Counted from the first letter of the stretch, positions 30,101-39,593 are shown. The stretch is DNA of 64,000 nucleotides from Nostoc sp. MG11 (GCF_014904695.1 NZ_JACXXN010000004.1:1-64000), one strand, 5' to 3'. Translations and numbers: made by a program. Notes: generated by a model not told the origin, from the letters alone.

Positions 30101-32555
30101 CCATCTGCTCGTAGTCGCCGCCTAGATATGCTGCTTCTGCGGCTTCAACTACTAATGTCAAAGTCAAGTCATATTGACACAGCCAGCTATCTGTTGCTAG
30201 AAGTTTTAAACCCCTGGTTAAGTAAGCGATCGCAACTACATACGCTGTTGCTGCTTTGGCTTTGCGTCCAGCGACTAAATTCAGTTCAGCTAGTCGCTGC
30301 TGTTCTGATTGTGTGAGCAGGTCTGCACCGACATTTAATTGATTAATAATATCAAATATATTTTCCTCTAATTGATCAGCGGGTGTGTTTTGCGACAACT
30401 GCTGACCAATCTTTAAATGCGTGACTTGTTTTTGATTATCAGGAATTAGTGAGTAGGCGGCTTGTTGGACGCGATCATGCAAAAATTTATAGGCAATATT
30501 CGAGTTATCAAATCCTAAATCTGCTAACTCTTCCGTGGCAAATAGTAGGGGTATACGGTATTCCTTATTAAGGGGTAAAATCAGACCTAATTGCAAAGCT
30601 GGTTGCAACGCTTGTGCCATCTTTTGCAGAGGCGTGGCGCTCACATTTGCCAATACATCTAAGCTAAAGCGATCGCCAATACATGCCGCTAACTGTAACG
30701 CTGTTTGAGTAGCCTCTGGCAGCTTTTGAATATTGCTTGCAACTAACTCAACGACATCTTTATCTACAATATTAACTGTTTGAATTTGCTGAATATCCCA
30801 CAGCCATATCCCTTGAACAAAATCAAATTTTAGGAGATTTTCTTGATAAAGTGTCTTGAGTAATTGAGTTAAAAAGAAAGGATTACCCTGAGTTTTGTTA
30901 AATAAAAGTTCCGCTATTACTGGAATTTGTTCTAAATTACCCAATGTATCTGCAACTAGCTGGTAGACATGAGGCAATTCTAGTGAACTTAATAGGATAT
31001 TGTTAATAATTGTGTTAGCTTTTTGGATTTCTTCCAGAGTCTTCATTAATGGATGTGTGGGGCTGACTTCGTTATCTCGATATGCCCCAATTAACAGCAA
31101 ATATTGACTATCTGGGTTAGTCATTAGTACCTGAATTAATTTCAGCGATGCAGAGTCAGCCCACTGCAAGTCATCCAAAAATAGTACTAGGGGATGTGAC
31201 TTTTGAGTGAAGACTTGAATGAAAGACTGAAAAACTCGATTGAAGCGGTTAAGGCTCTCTGTAGCACCTAATTGCGAAACTGCTGGCTGTTTACCGATGA
31301 TTAATTCAACTTCTGGAATTACATCAATGATGATTTGACCATTGTTACCCAACGCTTGAAGCAATTTTCCTTTCCAAGTTTCGAGCCTTTTGGTATTTTC
31401 AGTTAATAGTTGCTGCATCAAAGATTGAAAGGCTTGAATTACAGAAACATAAGGAATATTGCTTTTAAATTGATCGAATTTGCCATGAATGAAATAACCT
31501 CTTTGTTTGACGATTGGCTTATGTACTTCGTTAACCAGCGATGACTTACCAATGCCAGAGTAGCCAGAAACCAACATGATTTCGCTTTTACCTTGGCTAA
31601 TGCGCTCAAATGCTGCTAATAACGTGGAAACTTCTTGTTCCCGTCCATATAACTGTTGTGGAATCAGTAATTGGGAAGTGCGATCGCGTTGTCCTGGGAT
31701 AAAATTAGAAATTACTCCTGTAACTGTAAGTTGCTCAAGACAGAATTCTAAATCAGCTAATAGTCCAGCGGCACTTTGATAACGGTCTTCAGCATTTTTC
31801 GCCATCAATTTCATGACAATGGCGGCAATAGTTCTAGAAACCTCTAGGTTCAACTGTTCAATTGATGTTGCTTGCTTGGCAATATGACAGTGAACTATCT
31901 CCAATAGATCGTCAGTCACAAAAGGTAATTGACCTGTTAGCATCTCATAGAATGTAACACCCAACGAGTAAAAATCACTGCGGTAATCTACAGTGCGATT
32001 CATTCTCCCGGTTTGTTCAGGAGACATATAGGCAAGAGTTCCTTCTAGTTGGTTTGGATTAGTTAGTTGTGGTGTTTCTTTATCTAAATATGAGGCGATA
32101 CTGAAATCAGTAATTTTGACAATTCCCGTTTGTGGATTAATGATGATATTGGCGGGTTTAATATCTTTGTGAATAATTCGCTTTTGATGCAGCCATAAAA
32201 GCGCTTTTGCTAATTGTGTAGCAATTCGGAGAAAGGAAACTTCAGACAACTTTTGTTGGGAAAGATATTGCTTGAGATTCACACCGCCAAAGTCTTCTGC
32301 TATTAGCACCAAACTGTTTTGATGGCTTTCTAAGCTATAGACTTTGACAATACCTTCATAGTTGAGATTTTCTGTAGTTTTATATTCGTGCTTGAAGCGA
32401 GTAATCTGTTCAAGAGTGGGATACTCTGCCTTAAGAACTTTGAGCATGACAGGTTGCTGGGTTTTTTGTGCCTGAGCACGGTAAACGATGGTATTAATCC
32501 CTTCATATATGATTTCCGTTAAGTCATAACCTGAAATTATCGGATTTAACGGCAT
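27150..32555 (-). CDS. Ser/Thr kinase - AAA ATPase - GAF - histidine kinase (1801 aa)
   Basis: Domain order: eukaryote-type protein kinase 1-275 (K39, HKDIKPAN with D131, DFS at 151, SPEQTGRMN), then a STAND/AAA-like ATPase from 300 with Walker A GYSGIGKSS (331-339) and LFLDDLQWADS. A long alpha-helical TPR-like region spans about 620-1340, GAF about 1370-1525, and HisKA with H1543 in VAGVAHEVNNP. HATPase_c runs to the end (NAIDALEES, ADNGLGMS, GTGLGLSI). This is the large hybrid kinase class typical of filamentous cyanobacteria. GGAG precedes ATG 32555. No receiver or output gene is adjacent. It is last in a co-directional run below the dynamin/SrfB genes, 115 bp after the 370-aa gene. Confidence 0.92.
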   Translation of the reverse strand: MPLNPIISGYDLTEIIYEGINTIVYRAQAQKTQQPVMLKVLKAEYPTLEQITRFKHEYKTTENLNYEGIVKVYSLESHQNSLVLIAEDFGGVNLKQYLSQQKLSEVSFLRIATQLAKALLWLHQKRIIHKDIKPANIIINPQTGIVKITDFSIASYLDKETPQLTNPNQLEGTLAYMSPEQTGRMNRTVDYRSDFYSLGVTFYEMLTGQLPFVTDDLLEIVHCHIAKQATSIEQLNLEVSRTIAAIVMKLMAKNAEDRYQSAAGLLADLEFCLEQLTVTGVISNFIPGQRDRTSQLLIPQQLYGREQEVSTLLAAFERISQGKSEIMLVSGYSGIGKSSLVNEVHKPIVKQRGYFIHGKFDQFKSNIPYVSVIQAFQSLMQQLLTENTKRLETWKGKLLQALGNNGQIIIDVIPEVELIIGKQPAVSQLGATESLNRFNRVFQSFIQVFTQKSHPLVLFLDDLQWADSASLKLIQVLMTNPDSQYLLLIGAYRDNEVSPTHPLMKTLEEIQKANTIINNILLSSLELPHVYQLVADTLGNLEQIPVIAELLFNKTQGNPFFLTQLLKTLYQENLLKFDFVQGIWLWDIQQIQTVNIVDKDVVELVASNIQKLPEATQTALQLAACIGDRFSLDVLANVSATPLQKMAQALQPALQLGLILPLNKEYRIPLLFATEELADLGFDNSNIAYKFLHDRVQQAAYSLIPDNQKQVTHLKIGQQLSQNTPADQLEENIFDIINQLNVGADLLTQSEQQRLAELNLVAGRKAKAATAYVVAIAYLTRGLKLLATDSWLCQYDLTLTLVVEAAEAAYLGGDYEQMEQLTSLVLQNAHTLLDKVKVYEVKIQAYVAQSRQLEGIKTALAILELLGVVFPSQPSQADITQSLQKTQLALKGKSFEDLIDLPEMTDPQMLAVMRIIGTVTAAVYQAVPMLLPLIVFKQVRLSVKYGNAPVSTLAYAWYAVILCGVMGDIDAGDRAGQLALGLLSRFKGKEFKASTFNMVYPFVKPWKHHIQESLIPLLDAYHSGLETGDLEYSAYCACNYCSFSYFLGKELITLKSEIATYSQALDKIKQEVAHNNLKIFQQSVLNLTTDQPCPWKLRGVAYNEEIMLPSHLKANDRYAIGTLYINKLILCYLFAEYYQAVEVADHAKDYLDGVTGSFMVPVFHFYDSLTLLAILPQAQGTETETLLLRVIANQEKLKQWAEHAPMNHWHKFCLVKAEYHRVLGECMEAMEYYDRAISGAAENGYIQEEALSNERAAEFYLSLGKKKIAQVYMTEAYYSYNRWGSLAKVKDLEKRYPELILRSNTAIAPTSSIAKTLKSDVSMTTHSTTSSGENLDIVTVMKASEAIANEISLESLPRTLLHIIIENAGAQKGCLILEKDNQLFIEAVDNSFNESQIVLQSTPVEESEVVPRKLINYVARTLQPLVIRDATTDPISNKDPYIQQYKCKSVLCVPIFYQSQFIGIFYLENNLVTGAFTPERLELLKILSSQAAIAIKNARLYAKEQEKSQDLEIALSQLQQTQTQLVHTEKISSLGQLVAGVAHEVNNPVSFIFTNLSHAKQYVEDLINLLHLYRKYLPNPPAEIANEIEAIDLDFLLEDLPKMISSMNLGTRRIRDIMQSLRNFSRNDGSDKRAVDIHEGIETTLMILSHRLKANPARPAIKIIKNYGNLPQVACYPGQLNQVFMNLLANAIDALEESNQEKTFAYLEHNPNIIKICTTADNNQVTICIADNGLGMSESVQQKVFQAFFSTKPEGKGTGLGLSISYQIITEAHSGKFQCLSSPGGGAEFAIQIPILETANN

Positions 32556-32670
32556 AATCTCTCCTTTCCCTGTACTTGACCGCTCACTTCATATATTTCC
32601 CACTGGGAAAGGTAAAATTTAATTATGTAGTAACATATACTTTTGTGCTGGTGATTTATCTCAACAGCAA

Positions 32671-33783
32671 TTACCGTGATGAGCGAAATAGTACACGACC
32701 AAGAGATTCTTCCTGATTAATTCGCGCATACACCCGAAGACAAGTTAAAACTTCCCCTGGAACTCCTCCACAATTGAGTTGCAGGTCATCTTTAGATAAA
32801 GCACAGATATCTGCATATAGTCCCGATAATTGACGAATCCGCACATCATGACCTGCTGCATTTGTTTTATCAGCAACTTTTTTTAAAATACGTCGAGATT
32901 CTTGTTGTAGCTTACCCCACCAGGAATAACGCTCAGCAGGTGGCACAAATACTAGAGAATGTATTGCCTCATCCATGTCAATCCAGGTACGCAAAGTTAA
33001 CAGCGGCTCAGCATTTTCCTCAGCCTTTTGAGTACGCTCGAAGCGATCGCCTAAAGCGTCAATGTATTGATTTCGCTGTTCTAGCTGGGAATGCAATGAG
33101 ATGACGTCAAAACCAAAAACGCTCTTTAAGGCATGATGTAAATCTGGGTCTAGTTCGATAAATTTTATACAAACTAGCATTAACCCAGCTAGTAAATACA
33201 AATTTCCAGATTCATTATTTTGGATAATTTCCGAGTTTGACAGTGCTTTTTGAGATAAACACAATCCCTTAGCTCTAACAGTACCTCTAAGTCCAGGGTA
33301 AATAATTTCATCTCGGAAAAAGGGCAGTTGATAGAGATCAGAATTATTCTCTATTGCACCAGCCTCCTGAGCCAGAGCCAAAGTACGCTGTCGCCAAGAT
33401 GTAGCCAAATCCTCTGGAATTCGCAGCAACTTGCGTTGAATTTCGTTCCATAAATCTGAGTCAGTTTGGCTTTGTAATGGAGAATTACCCAGATAATAAC
33501 TAAGTTCTGGGTCAGAATCGAAAGCTTCTCGAAGATGACTTAGTTTTAAATCATTTGGGGGCGGCATATCTTCCCAGCCAGAGTCTTGTAAAGGTGCAGC
33601 TACAGCAGGTTGTAATAAGCTATGAAGTTCTTGCAGCACCTCATCGCATATTTCAGATCCAGGATCTAATGGAAATTCTATGCGAGCTTGATTTAGAGTA
33701 GCTTCTAGTCCGTATAAACTAAACCGCAATAACTGAGCTAACTCTGAGTTTTCTATTTTTAATAGCTGACGTAGATGCTGCAT
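32671..33783 (-). CDS. unrecognised 370-aa protein in the SrfB/dynamin cluster
   Basis: No family recognised. It is acidic and helix-rich with no signal peptide. One hydrophobic stretch (YLLAGLMLVCIKFIEL, about 213-228) could be a buried helix or weak membrane segment. The first 60 residues are amphipathic helices (LRQLLKIENSELAQLLRFSLYGLEATLNQ). It follows the SrfB-like gene by 77 bp, on the same strand, and the only thing between them is a palindromic repeat. Its constant partners, if any, should be the upstream ATPase and GTPase; that makes an adaptor or regulatory subunit the simplest guess. Confidence 0.8.
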   Translation of the reverse strand: MQHLRQLLKIENSELAQLLRFSLYGLEATLNQARIEFPLDPGSEICDEVLQELHSLLQPAVAAPLQDSGWEDMPPPNDLKLSHLREAFDSDPELSYYLGNSPLQSQTDSDLWNEIQRKLLRIPEDLATSWRQRTLALAQEAGAIENNSDLYQLPFFRDEIIYPGLRGTVRAKGLCLSQKALSNSEIIQNNESGNLYLLAGLMLVCIKFIELDPDLHHALKSVFGFDVISLHSQLEQRNQYIDALGDRFERTQKAEENAEPLLTLRTWIDMDEAIHSLVFVPPAERYSWWGKLQQESRRILKKVADKTNAAGHDVRIRQLSGLYADICALSKDDLQLNCGGVPGEVLTCLRVYARINQEESLGRVLFRSSR

Positions 33784-33803
33784 GAATATCGCTTTTTTTT
33801 TAT

Positions 33804-33854
33804 CTCACGCAAAGGCGCAAAGAAAACCTCTGCGCCTCTGCGTCTCTGCGTGAG
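33804..33854. repeat. palindromic repeat CTCACGCAAAGGCGCAAAG / CTCTGCGTGAG
   Basis: An imperfect long inverted repeat of the GCGCC/CTCTGCGT type between the SrfB-like and 370-aa genes. It is a dispersed cyanobacterial intergenic repeat. As RNA it would fold into a stable hairpin that might reduce downstream expression. Confidence 0.7.
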
Positions 33855-33860
33855 GCAAAC

Positions 33861-36800
33861 TTAATGTACACCGCAAAACGGATCACGTTCTTTATCGACT
33901 TCGTTGGGTTGCAACTCTAATTCGGCGTAAAAAACACATCCCTGTTGCTTGAGGCATTCTTGATTTTTCGATGTCCAGTAGGGCACTTCACCAGCGTGCA
34001 TCCGCAAAATGCCTTTGTCATCAAGAGTCACACGATATTGGCAAGGGTAATCTGTGGTAATATCTGGTTTGCTGAGTGCGCCAATTCGTATCCATTTTTT
34101 GGTGTTGGTTTCGGTATCTGTTTGATAAACATAAAAAGTGTGCTGGCCAGTTTGCGGAAAATGGGGCAAGGAGTTACTTATTAACCCGCTTCCTGGTTGT
34201 GGTGTGCCATCGCGCAGATAGTGAAATTCTTGCAGCGATTTACTATGCTCATTCCCTACTTCAAATACCAAATGATAGGCATGTGGTTGATCAACGGTTG
34301 CTGACTCAATCACATTGACGGCGATATCACCATCGCTCAAGTCTTTGTGAGGGCGTTCAACTGCAATATTCCACTTCAACTTACCATCGGCAAACAACGT
34401 TGATATTTCGTCTTTCCCGGAAGCTGCCATGATTGCTGATCCCACATCAATGCCAGGAACGTCAATCAAATAATGGGGATTTCCTTGACAAAGTAGCACA
34501 CTAAACTGAAGTGTTTGGTCAATCTCAAATTGGACTTTAATTTTTTTGAGAAACTCAGACTCATTGATTCCCAGTTTCTCCATGAGGTTTCTGCCGTCAA
34601 AGCTTCCCCAAAGTCTTAAATCTCCATCTTCATAGTCCTGACGGTAAATGATGTTGGTTAATTGTATCCCTTGCCAAGCAGTCCGAACTTTTGCTACTGT
34701 TTCCCAAGGTGCAAGTTGGTAAAGTTCTTGTCCAGCCTTGAATATTGACAGCAAATCGTTGGTTTGAGTTTTGCGTTTGAAGTTGCAAGGCAAATAGTAA
34801 AAGAGATTTTTGACATCAATTTCTAGCTGGTTGGCTCCCTTACGCAGTAATCCCTTAGATTCTTCGGGATCGAACCTCAGTCTTCGCAACTTCTCTGCAT
34901 AGCAAGCACCAGCGGATGTGGCTAGCTTAGTAAATTCCAGCACAAAGGTAATCCGCTCTGGATTCCAGACAAAATATGGAGAGTTACTAAATTCTTGGTA
35001 GATTTGGCGCTGTACTAAATCGAGGTTGCAAGTTTTACCAGATAAAATTAACCAATCAACTTTTTGGCAGTTTCTAAAATCTTTGGCAGTATCTTTAGAA
35101 CGTAAGCGACTTTCCATTAATCCTTTAGCAATACCGATCGCTTCTTTAATTGCTGAAGAGGCGGCTCGTTCAAATTGCTGACTATCCAAAGTAACGCAGA
35201 TGTTATTCGGATCTTTAACCTGCAATTTAACAGCATTTTGGGTCAGCAGTTCATAAATTTGCTGCTCACAAAGAGTGAACGTTAACAGAGAACCATCTGA
35301 GGTTGATTGCCCAAGTTTAAGTTTAGCTGCTTCCGCATGATCCCAGAGCGTATAAAAGGTTTGCAGGCGTTGGGGTGCTTGTTGCCAACGAGTGGGCAAT
35401 ACTTTCTCGGTAGTATCTAAAGCATCTTTGTAAGCAACGTCGCCTTCTGGATTCTCCCTGTCTAGACATTTTAAAAGACTACCACTTTTAAATTTACCTT
35501 GTTCTAAGAAGCGCTCGTTTAACTCTGAGTTAATTAAATCTTCTAGCTTTTCACTTTCAATATCACCCGTTGTTACTGCTGTTAACAAAAAGTCAGCGAT
35601 CGCAACTTTTAATAATCTAAAAATTCGCAGTGTAATTAACTCACCACCCAATTGTAAATGACCGGATGAACCTAACAGTTTCGGCGTGAGTTTATAATAG
35701 CGTCCCCCTAAACCTCGGTCTTCATAATCGGCAAAAGTAGGCGTTTTATCTTCCAATGTGAGTTCAATCAAAGCTAAGTCTGTGGTTCCTCCGCCAATAT
35801 CCAAGACGAGAACATTCTGTGACCATTTGTTTCCTTCTTGGCGACAACGGGTTTTGAATGACTCAATACCAATGTTGAGATTACCACCAAATTCTCGCCA
35901 CAAAAAGAATATCGCTACAGAAACGGCTTCATCATAAGCAGTTTGCACATCGTCAATCCCCAACTGTTCAATCAATTCCTTAATTTCTTTACGAACAACT
36001 GGCGGAGCGACGGTTGGGTAGGTGACAACTGCTGTTAAAAAATCTCCCTCAGAAAATCTGCGTCTTGCTCTTTGGCGGTAGTCTTCAGTTAACTCAATGA
36101 GATGTCCCCAAGCTCCTTGGATTAACTGGTTAACAGTAATTGTTTCTTCTACACCATTTAAAATAACTGGAAAAGACCGCTCCTGTCCAAAGTAGCGTTT
36201 GGGTGAGTGGTGAAATCTGCTGATAATTTCCTTGATGGTACTGCTTGTGCTTTGAGCGATCGCTTTTTTTCTATTGTCTCTGGCTTCTCTACCCATCCGC
36301 AGTTTTAAATCCGCCAACTTAAAAATTTCCAACTCGCTAGGAATTTCTGTGTCGCGGCGATCAATATCCAAAACCACTGGAATCAAATTTTGGGACTCCA
36401 GTGTCGGAACGCGGAACACTTCATGATATATCTGGTAAAGTTTTTTGCTGACAGCGCGGCGGAACCGCTCGCTATTACCCAAACAAAGTTCAATTTGGCG
36501 AATTGTTTCCAAAAATCGCTCTTTGTTATCACTTTCAAAAACTTCACTTAAGCGACTGGGTTCTATCTCCAGGTTTTTGCTAATATCAGCGATAAACTTT
36601 TCCCATTCACTATCGCTAACATCTGGTAAAGCTAGCGAGGCGGGAGAACTCAGCCATTGAGCTAAGCAGGAGCGCAACCGCATTTCTTGTTCTTTGGGTA
36701 AAATTTCTGCGATCGGCACTTCAATCGGATCGAAAAGTGTAACTGTAGAATTTGAGGTTCCAAAATCTAAAGCAAACCATCCCGGAAATCTTTTTTGTTG

Positions 36801-36878
36801 CTGCTCACTTGGGTGTTGATCGCTATGGTTGTTGAGTTGGAAAGGGTTCATTGCAGTATCCGTAAGCGCAGAATTCAT
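33861..36878 (-). CDS. Hsp70/actin-fold ATPase, SrfB-like (1005 aa)
   Basis: The actin/Hsp70 nucleotide-binding motifs are present: phosphate 1 ALDFGTSNSTVTLFD (36-50), phosphate 2 VLDIGGGTTDLALIEL (358-373) and an adenosine-type motif LILSGKTCNL (about 606-615). TYPTVAPPVVRKEIKELIEQLG lies before phosphate 2, as in DnaK. Length near 1000 aa and architecture fit the SrfB family (Salmonella SsrAB-regulated srfB), named by recollection only. The C-terminal 350 residues are beta-rich and might bind a client. It lies 162 bp after a dynamin-like GTPase. In Salmonella srfB sits beside srfC, a P-loop protein, so the pairing is suggestive. No signal peptide; probably cytoplasmic. Confidence 0.78.
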   Translation of the reverse strand: MNSALTDTAMNPFQLNNHSDQHPSEQQQKRFPGWFALDFGTSNSTVTLFDPIEVPIAEILPKEQEMRLRSCLAQWLSSPASLALPDVSDSEWEKFIADISKNLEIEPSRLSEVFESDNKERFLETIRQIELCLGNSERFRRAVSKKLYQIYHEVFRVPTLESQNLIPVVLDIDRRDTEIPSELEIFKLADLKLRMGREARDNRKKAIAQSTSSTIKEIISRFHHSPKRYFGQERSFPVILNGVEETITVNQLIQGAWGHLIELTEDYRQRARRRFSEGDFLTAVVTYPTVAPPVVRKEIKELIEQLGIDDVQTAYDEAVSVAIFFLWREFGGNLNIGIESFKTRCRQEGNKWSQNVLVLDIGGGTTDLALIELTLEDKTPTFADYEDRGLGGRYYKLTPKLLGSSGHLQLGGELITLRIFRLLKVAIADFLLTAVTTGDIESEKLEDLINSELNERFLEQGKFKSGSLLKCLDRENPEGDVAYKDALDTTEKVLPTRWQQAPQRLQTFYTLWDHAEAAKLKLGQSTSDGSLLTFTLCEQQIYELLTQNAVKLQVKDPNNICVTLDSQQFERAASSAIKEAIGIAKGLMESRLRSKDTAKDFRNCQKVDWLILSGKTCNLDLVQRQIYQEFSNSPYFVWNPERITFVLEFTKLATSAGACYAEKLRRLRFDPEESKGLLRKGANQLEIDVKNLFYYLPCNFKRKTQTNDLLSIFKAGQELYQLAPWETVAKVRTAWQGIQLTNIIYRQDYEDGDLRLWGSFDGRNLMEKLGINESEFLKKIKVQFEIDQTLQFSVLLCQGNPHYLIDVPGIDVGSAIMAASGKDEISTLFADGKLKWNIAVERPHKDLSDGDIAVNVIESATVDQPHAYHLVFEVGNEHSKSLQEFHYLRDGTPQPGSGLISNSLPHFPQTGQHTFYVYQTDTETNTKKWIRIGALSKPDITTDYPCQYRVTLDDKGILRMHAGEVPYWTSKNQECLKQQGCVFYAELELQPNEVDKERDPFCGVH

Positions 36879-36922
36879 TAAGTGCTATGAAAAGATAAGG
36901 AAAATTATTACTTTATGATTTG

Positions 36923-36971
36923 AACCACAGATAAACACAAATGAATTAATTATCTGTGTGCATCTGTGGTT
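36923..36971. repeat. inverted repeat AACCACAG...CTGTGGTT
   Basis: Imperfect hairpin (AACCACAGATAAACACA against TATCTGTGTGCATCTGTGGTT) in the 162-bp gap between the dynamin-like and SrfB-like genes. It is a common dispersed bacterial repeat and could be a transcript processing or attenuation point. Confidence 0.65.
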
Positions 36972-37040
36972 TAATCTCAAAAACCTCTGTTTTTATCAGA
37001 TGTTTATTAACAGCTTTTGTCCAAACTATCAAATTTGCAC

Positions 37041-39593
37041 CTACATAGAAATATCTGAGTAAGAAAATGTGGCAATTTCTGAGAGAATCTGTAACCAAGT
37101 AGGAATTGATATTTCATCTGGAGAGTTTCCCGCTGCCAAGTACCTCAACAACGCTTCTTCCTTTGAGAGATTTTGCAAACTGGGAATAATTTTATCCAAA
37201 ATACCTTCTAGTTCTAAATTAACTTGCTGATTAACTTCGCTAACATACTGCACAAGGTGGAGACTAGCGCTAGCAGTAATTTCATCTCGCAGTCGCAGTA
37301 CTAAAAGTTGGTGATTGCTAGCTCTGGATAAGCCTTGACTTCTTTCTGGGGCCCAATCGAAGATTTGACCAATATTGTGTTTGCCGTTTTGACGTGCCAA
37401 GGGAAATATAATCTCGGATGCGATCGCTTTGTCTTGGCTACTGATTTCAGATATAATTGCTTCTTTCCATTGATTGGGATCGCAACCCAAGAACAATTTA
37501 TAAAATAGATCTGCTGCCTCAAAACCAAATTTTTCTTCAATATCTCGTTCCATTTCTGGGTAGAGAATAGCGTTTAAGTAGTCGCGTTCTTGAGCTACAT
37601 AACTTGATAATTTGTTCAACAAATCTAAAACTGCTTGACGGATGCGATCGCGGGCAAAATCTTCGACTTCCTTAACGGTTTTTTCAAATACCGGATAAAA
37701 ATCATCACTCTTTATAGGTATAGAATTATTAACTCGGTTTCCTCTATCAAATAACTTTCCCGCCGCACCTTTAGATTCTGTCAGCGCGATCGTGCCATTG
37801 TTAGCTTTGTTGAAGAGTAAAGTCCACTGATTCCAATTAAGTATTCTAAAGGTTAACTCATCTTTCACAACATCACTGACAACAACACCACGTTGATCCT
37901 TAAGTGGTTCTTTGCCTAAATCTTTTTGAAAGTTCCTGTAGATTCTATCCAAGCTTTCGACTACAACGCACAACTCGATAAAAGCTGGGCTGTCTGCTGT
38001 CGGTATACCTTGCTGATGAATTTCTTCTATGATGTTTTTCAAATTAGCTTGTTGTTGTCGTACAGCATCAGCAGCTCTACGAGTATCTTCATACAGTTGC
38101 TTAAAGCCGTGAGTTGCTACGTGGTTTTGAATCAATTCTCGTAGTTTACTAATACCCCCATCTTGAGCAAAATAACCTAGTTGTCTGCCAAGATGGCTAC
38201 GAGCATCAGATTCTAGAAGATGTTCGCTTAAGCTTGCCCATTTTTGTTGTAGCCGTTTAGACCGATCTAAGTAATCAGGATAGTCCAAGTTAGCCAAAAA
38301 CTCTGGTGAGCCTGCTTTGACTGTACTAGAACGTTTTGCCAAATCAGCCAGTCCTAACAGCGGCGACAGGAGAACAACGCGGTCTTTTTGGGTTGTAAAT
38401 GCACTTGCACCATCGATAATAGTTTGCAAAACTTTCAGTTTTTGGAAAACAGTCTCTTCCTGCAAAGAATTATCGGCTTGACTATCTTCAATTAGTTGAT
38501 CTAGTTCTCGTTCACCACCCTCACTGTCTAAGGGTAGTTGATCAAAGCGACCTACACCAACCAGAATTAAATCTTTGAGGTCTTGTCCTGGTCGCTGCTG
38601 CTGCATCATGGTAAAAATTTTATTAGCGCGATCGCTTCCTGGAGATTTGCCATTCAGTAGCACCAAAATCGTCTGTACTTCTGCCAGTTCCCGCAGCGAC
38701 AAAAAAGTGTCTCTAGCACCCGAATTAGCAGCCCCCAATCCAGGAAAGTCTAAGAGAATAAATTTGTCAGCACCCGCAAAATCCCAAATTTCCCGCGATA
38801 TTTTTACCTCAATGTCTACACGACGGATTAGTGGAAAACTATTCTGTAATAACTTTGTTGGTAATCTCTGAGGTGGGCTTGGTAATCGGACATGAGTCGG
38901 AGGTAAATCCTCAAAGCTCAAAGTTTGGATTGCCATCGGCTGCTCAGCTAGCTGTAAACCTTCACGGGCGGTGGCAGCATCAATCTGGTAGCGTCCACCA
39001 CACATAACTTCGCCATAAGAATGATAAGCACGAATGAACAACACTAATTCCCGTAACAAATAACGTAGCTCTAAGTTGTTACTGCTATTCCAGGATTCTT
39101 CACACCAGCTCAAGATATCTTTCCAAGAGTTGAGTTTCGAGAGTAATACAAGCGGAAGTCCTGCTGCTGTTGACCTTCTATTTGCCTCTGCTAGCATGAA
39201 GTGCAGACACTCATTCACTCCTTCATGAGAAAGATATTCTACAGTAAAATTACTCGCTTGTGTTGTGATAAAACCATCTTGCGGTATGATGTGAATGGCA
39301 GTAACATTGCCTGTAGTAGGATTTTCACTCACTGGCAAGGCATCTGCATATCCGATCAGGCTACCTAAAAGTAGGGTTTTGCCGCTACTAAATTCCCCCA
39401 TCACACCAATTTTAACTGGCGAAGTAGCAAGTTCTACAGTTTTCTCAGCAGCTTCCCGGAGATCTAAAAGACATTCATCAAGGCTAATTGGAACCCAATC
39501 TTCTTGTTTAGAAGGGTGCTGGGGTATCGAGTCTAATTTACGGAGGATAAACTCGCCGTAATCTTTAAAACGATCCAGTTTTTCTGGTTCCAT
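37041..39593 (-). CDS. dynamin-like large GTPase (850 aa)
   Basis: The G1 P-loop is GVMGEFSSGKTLLLGSLIG, with the GEFSSGKT core at 66-73 characteristic of bacterial dynamin-like proteins. The G2-region Thr lies in SENPTTGNVTAI. G3 is DFPGLGAANSG (282-292). G4 is poorly matched (VGVGRFDQLP instead of T/NKxD). A long helical, coiled-coil-prone stalk follows (about 470-850), including RRAADAVRQQQANLKNIIEEIHQQG. No transmembrane segment is evident, so any membrane contact would be peripheral. Dynamin-like proteins bend or fuse membranes, and some act in phage defence. It is first gene of the co-directional cluster and divergent from a histidine kinase. Confidence 0.85.
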   Translation of the reverse strand: MEPEKLDRFKDYGEFILRKLDSIPQHPSKQEDWVPISLDECLLDLREAAEKTVELATSPVKIGVMGEFSSGKTLLLGSLIGYADALPVSENPTTGNVTAIHIIPQDGFITTQASNFTVEYLSHEGVNECLHFMLAEANRRSTAAGLPLVLLSKLNSWKDILSWCEESWNSSNNLELRYLLRELVLFIRAYHSYGEVMCGGRYQIDAATAREGLQLAEQPMAIQTLSFEDLPPTHVRLPSPPQRLPTKLLQNSFPLIRRVDIEVKISREIWDFAGADKFILLDFPGLGAANSGARDTFLSLRELAEVQTILVLLNGKSPGSDRANKIFTMMQQQRPGQDLKDLILVGVGRFDQLPLDSEGGERELDQLIEDSQADNSLQEETVFQKLKVLQTIIDGASAFTTQKDRVVLLSPLLGLADLAKRSSTVKAGSPEFLANLDYPDYLDRSKRLQQKWASLSEHLLESDARSHLGRQLGYFAQDGGISKLRELIQNHVATHGFKQLYEDTRRAADAVRQQQANLKNIIEEIHQQGIPTADSPAFIELCVVVESLDRIYRNFQKDLGKEPLKDQRGVVVSDVVKDELTFRILNWNQWTLLFNKANNGTIALTESKGAAGKLFDRGNRVNNSIPIKSDDFYPVFEKTVKEVEDFARDRIRQAVLDLLNKLSSYVAQERDYLNAILYPEMERDIEEKFGFEAADLFYKLFLGCDPNQWKEAIISEISSQDKAIASEIIFPLARQNGKHNIGQIFDWAPERSQGLSRASNHQLLVLRLRDEITASASLHLVQYVSEVNQQVNLELEGILDKIIPSLQNLSKEEALLRYLAAGNSPDEISIPTWLQILSEIATFSYSDISM

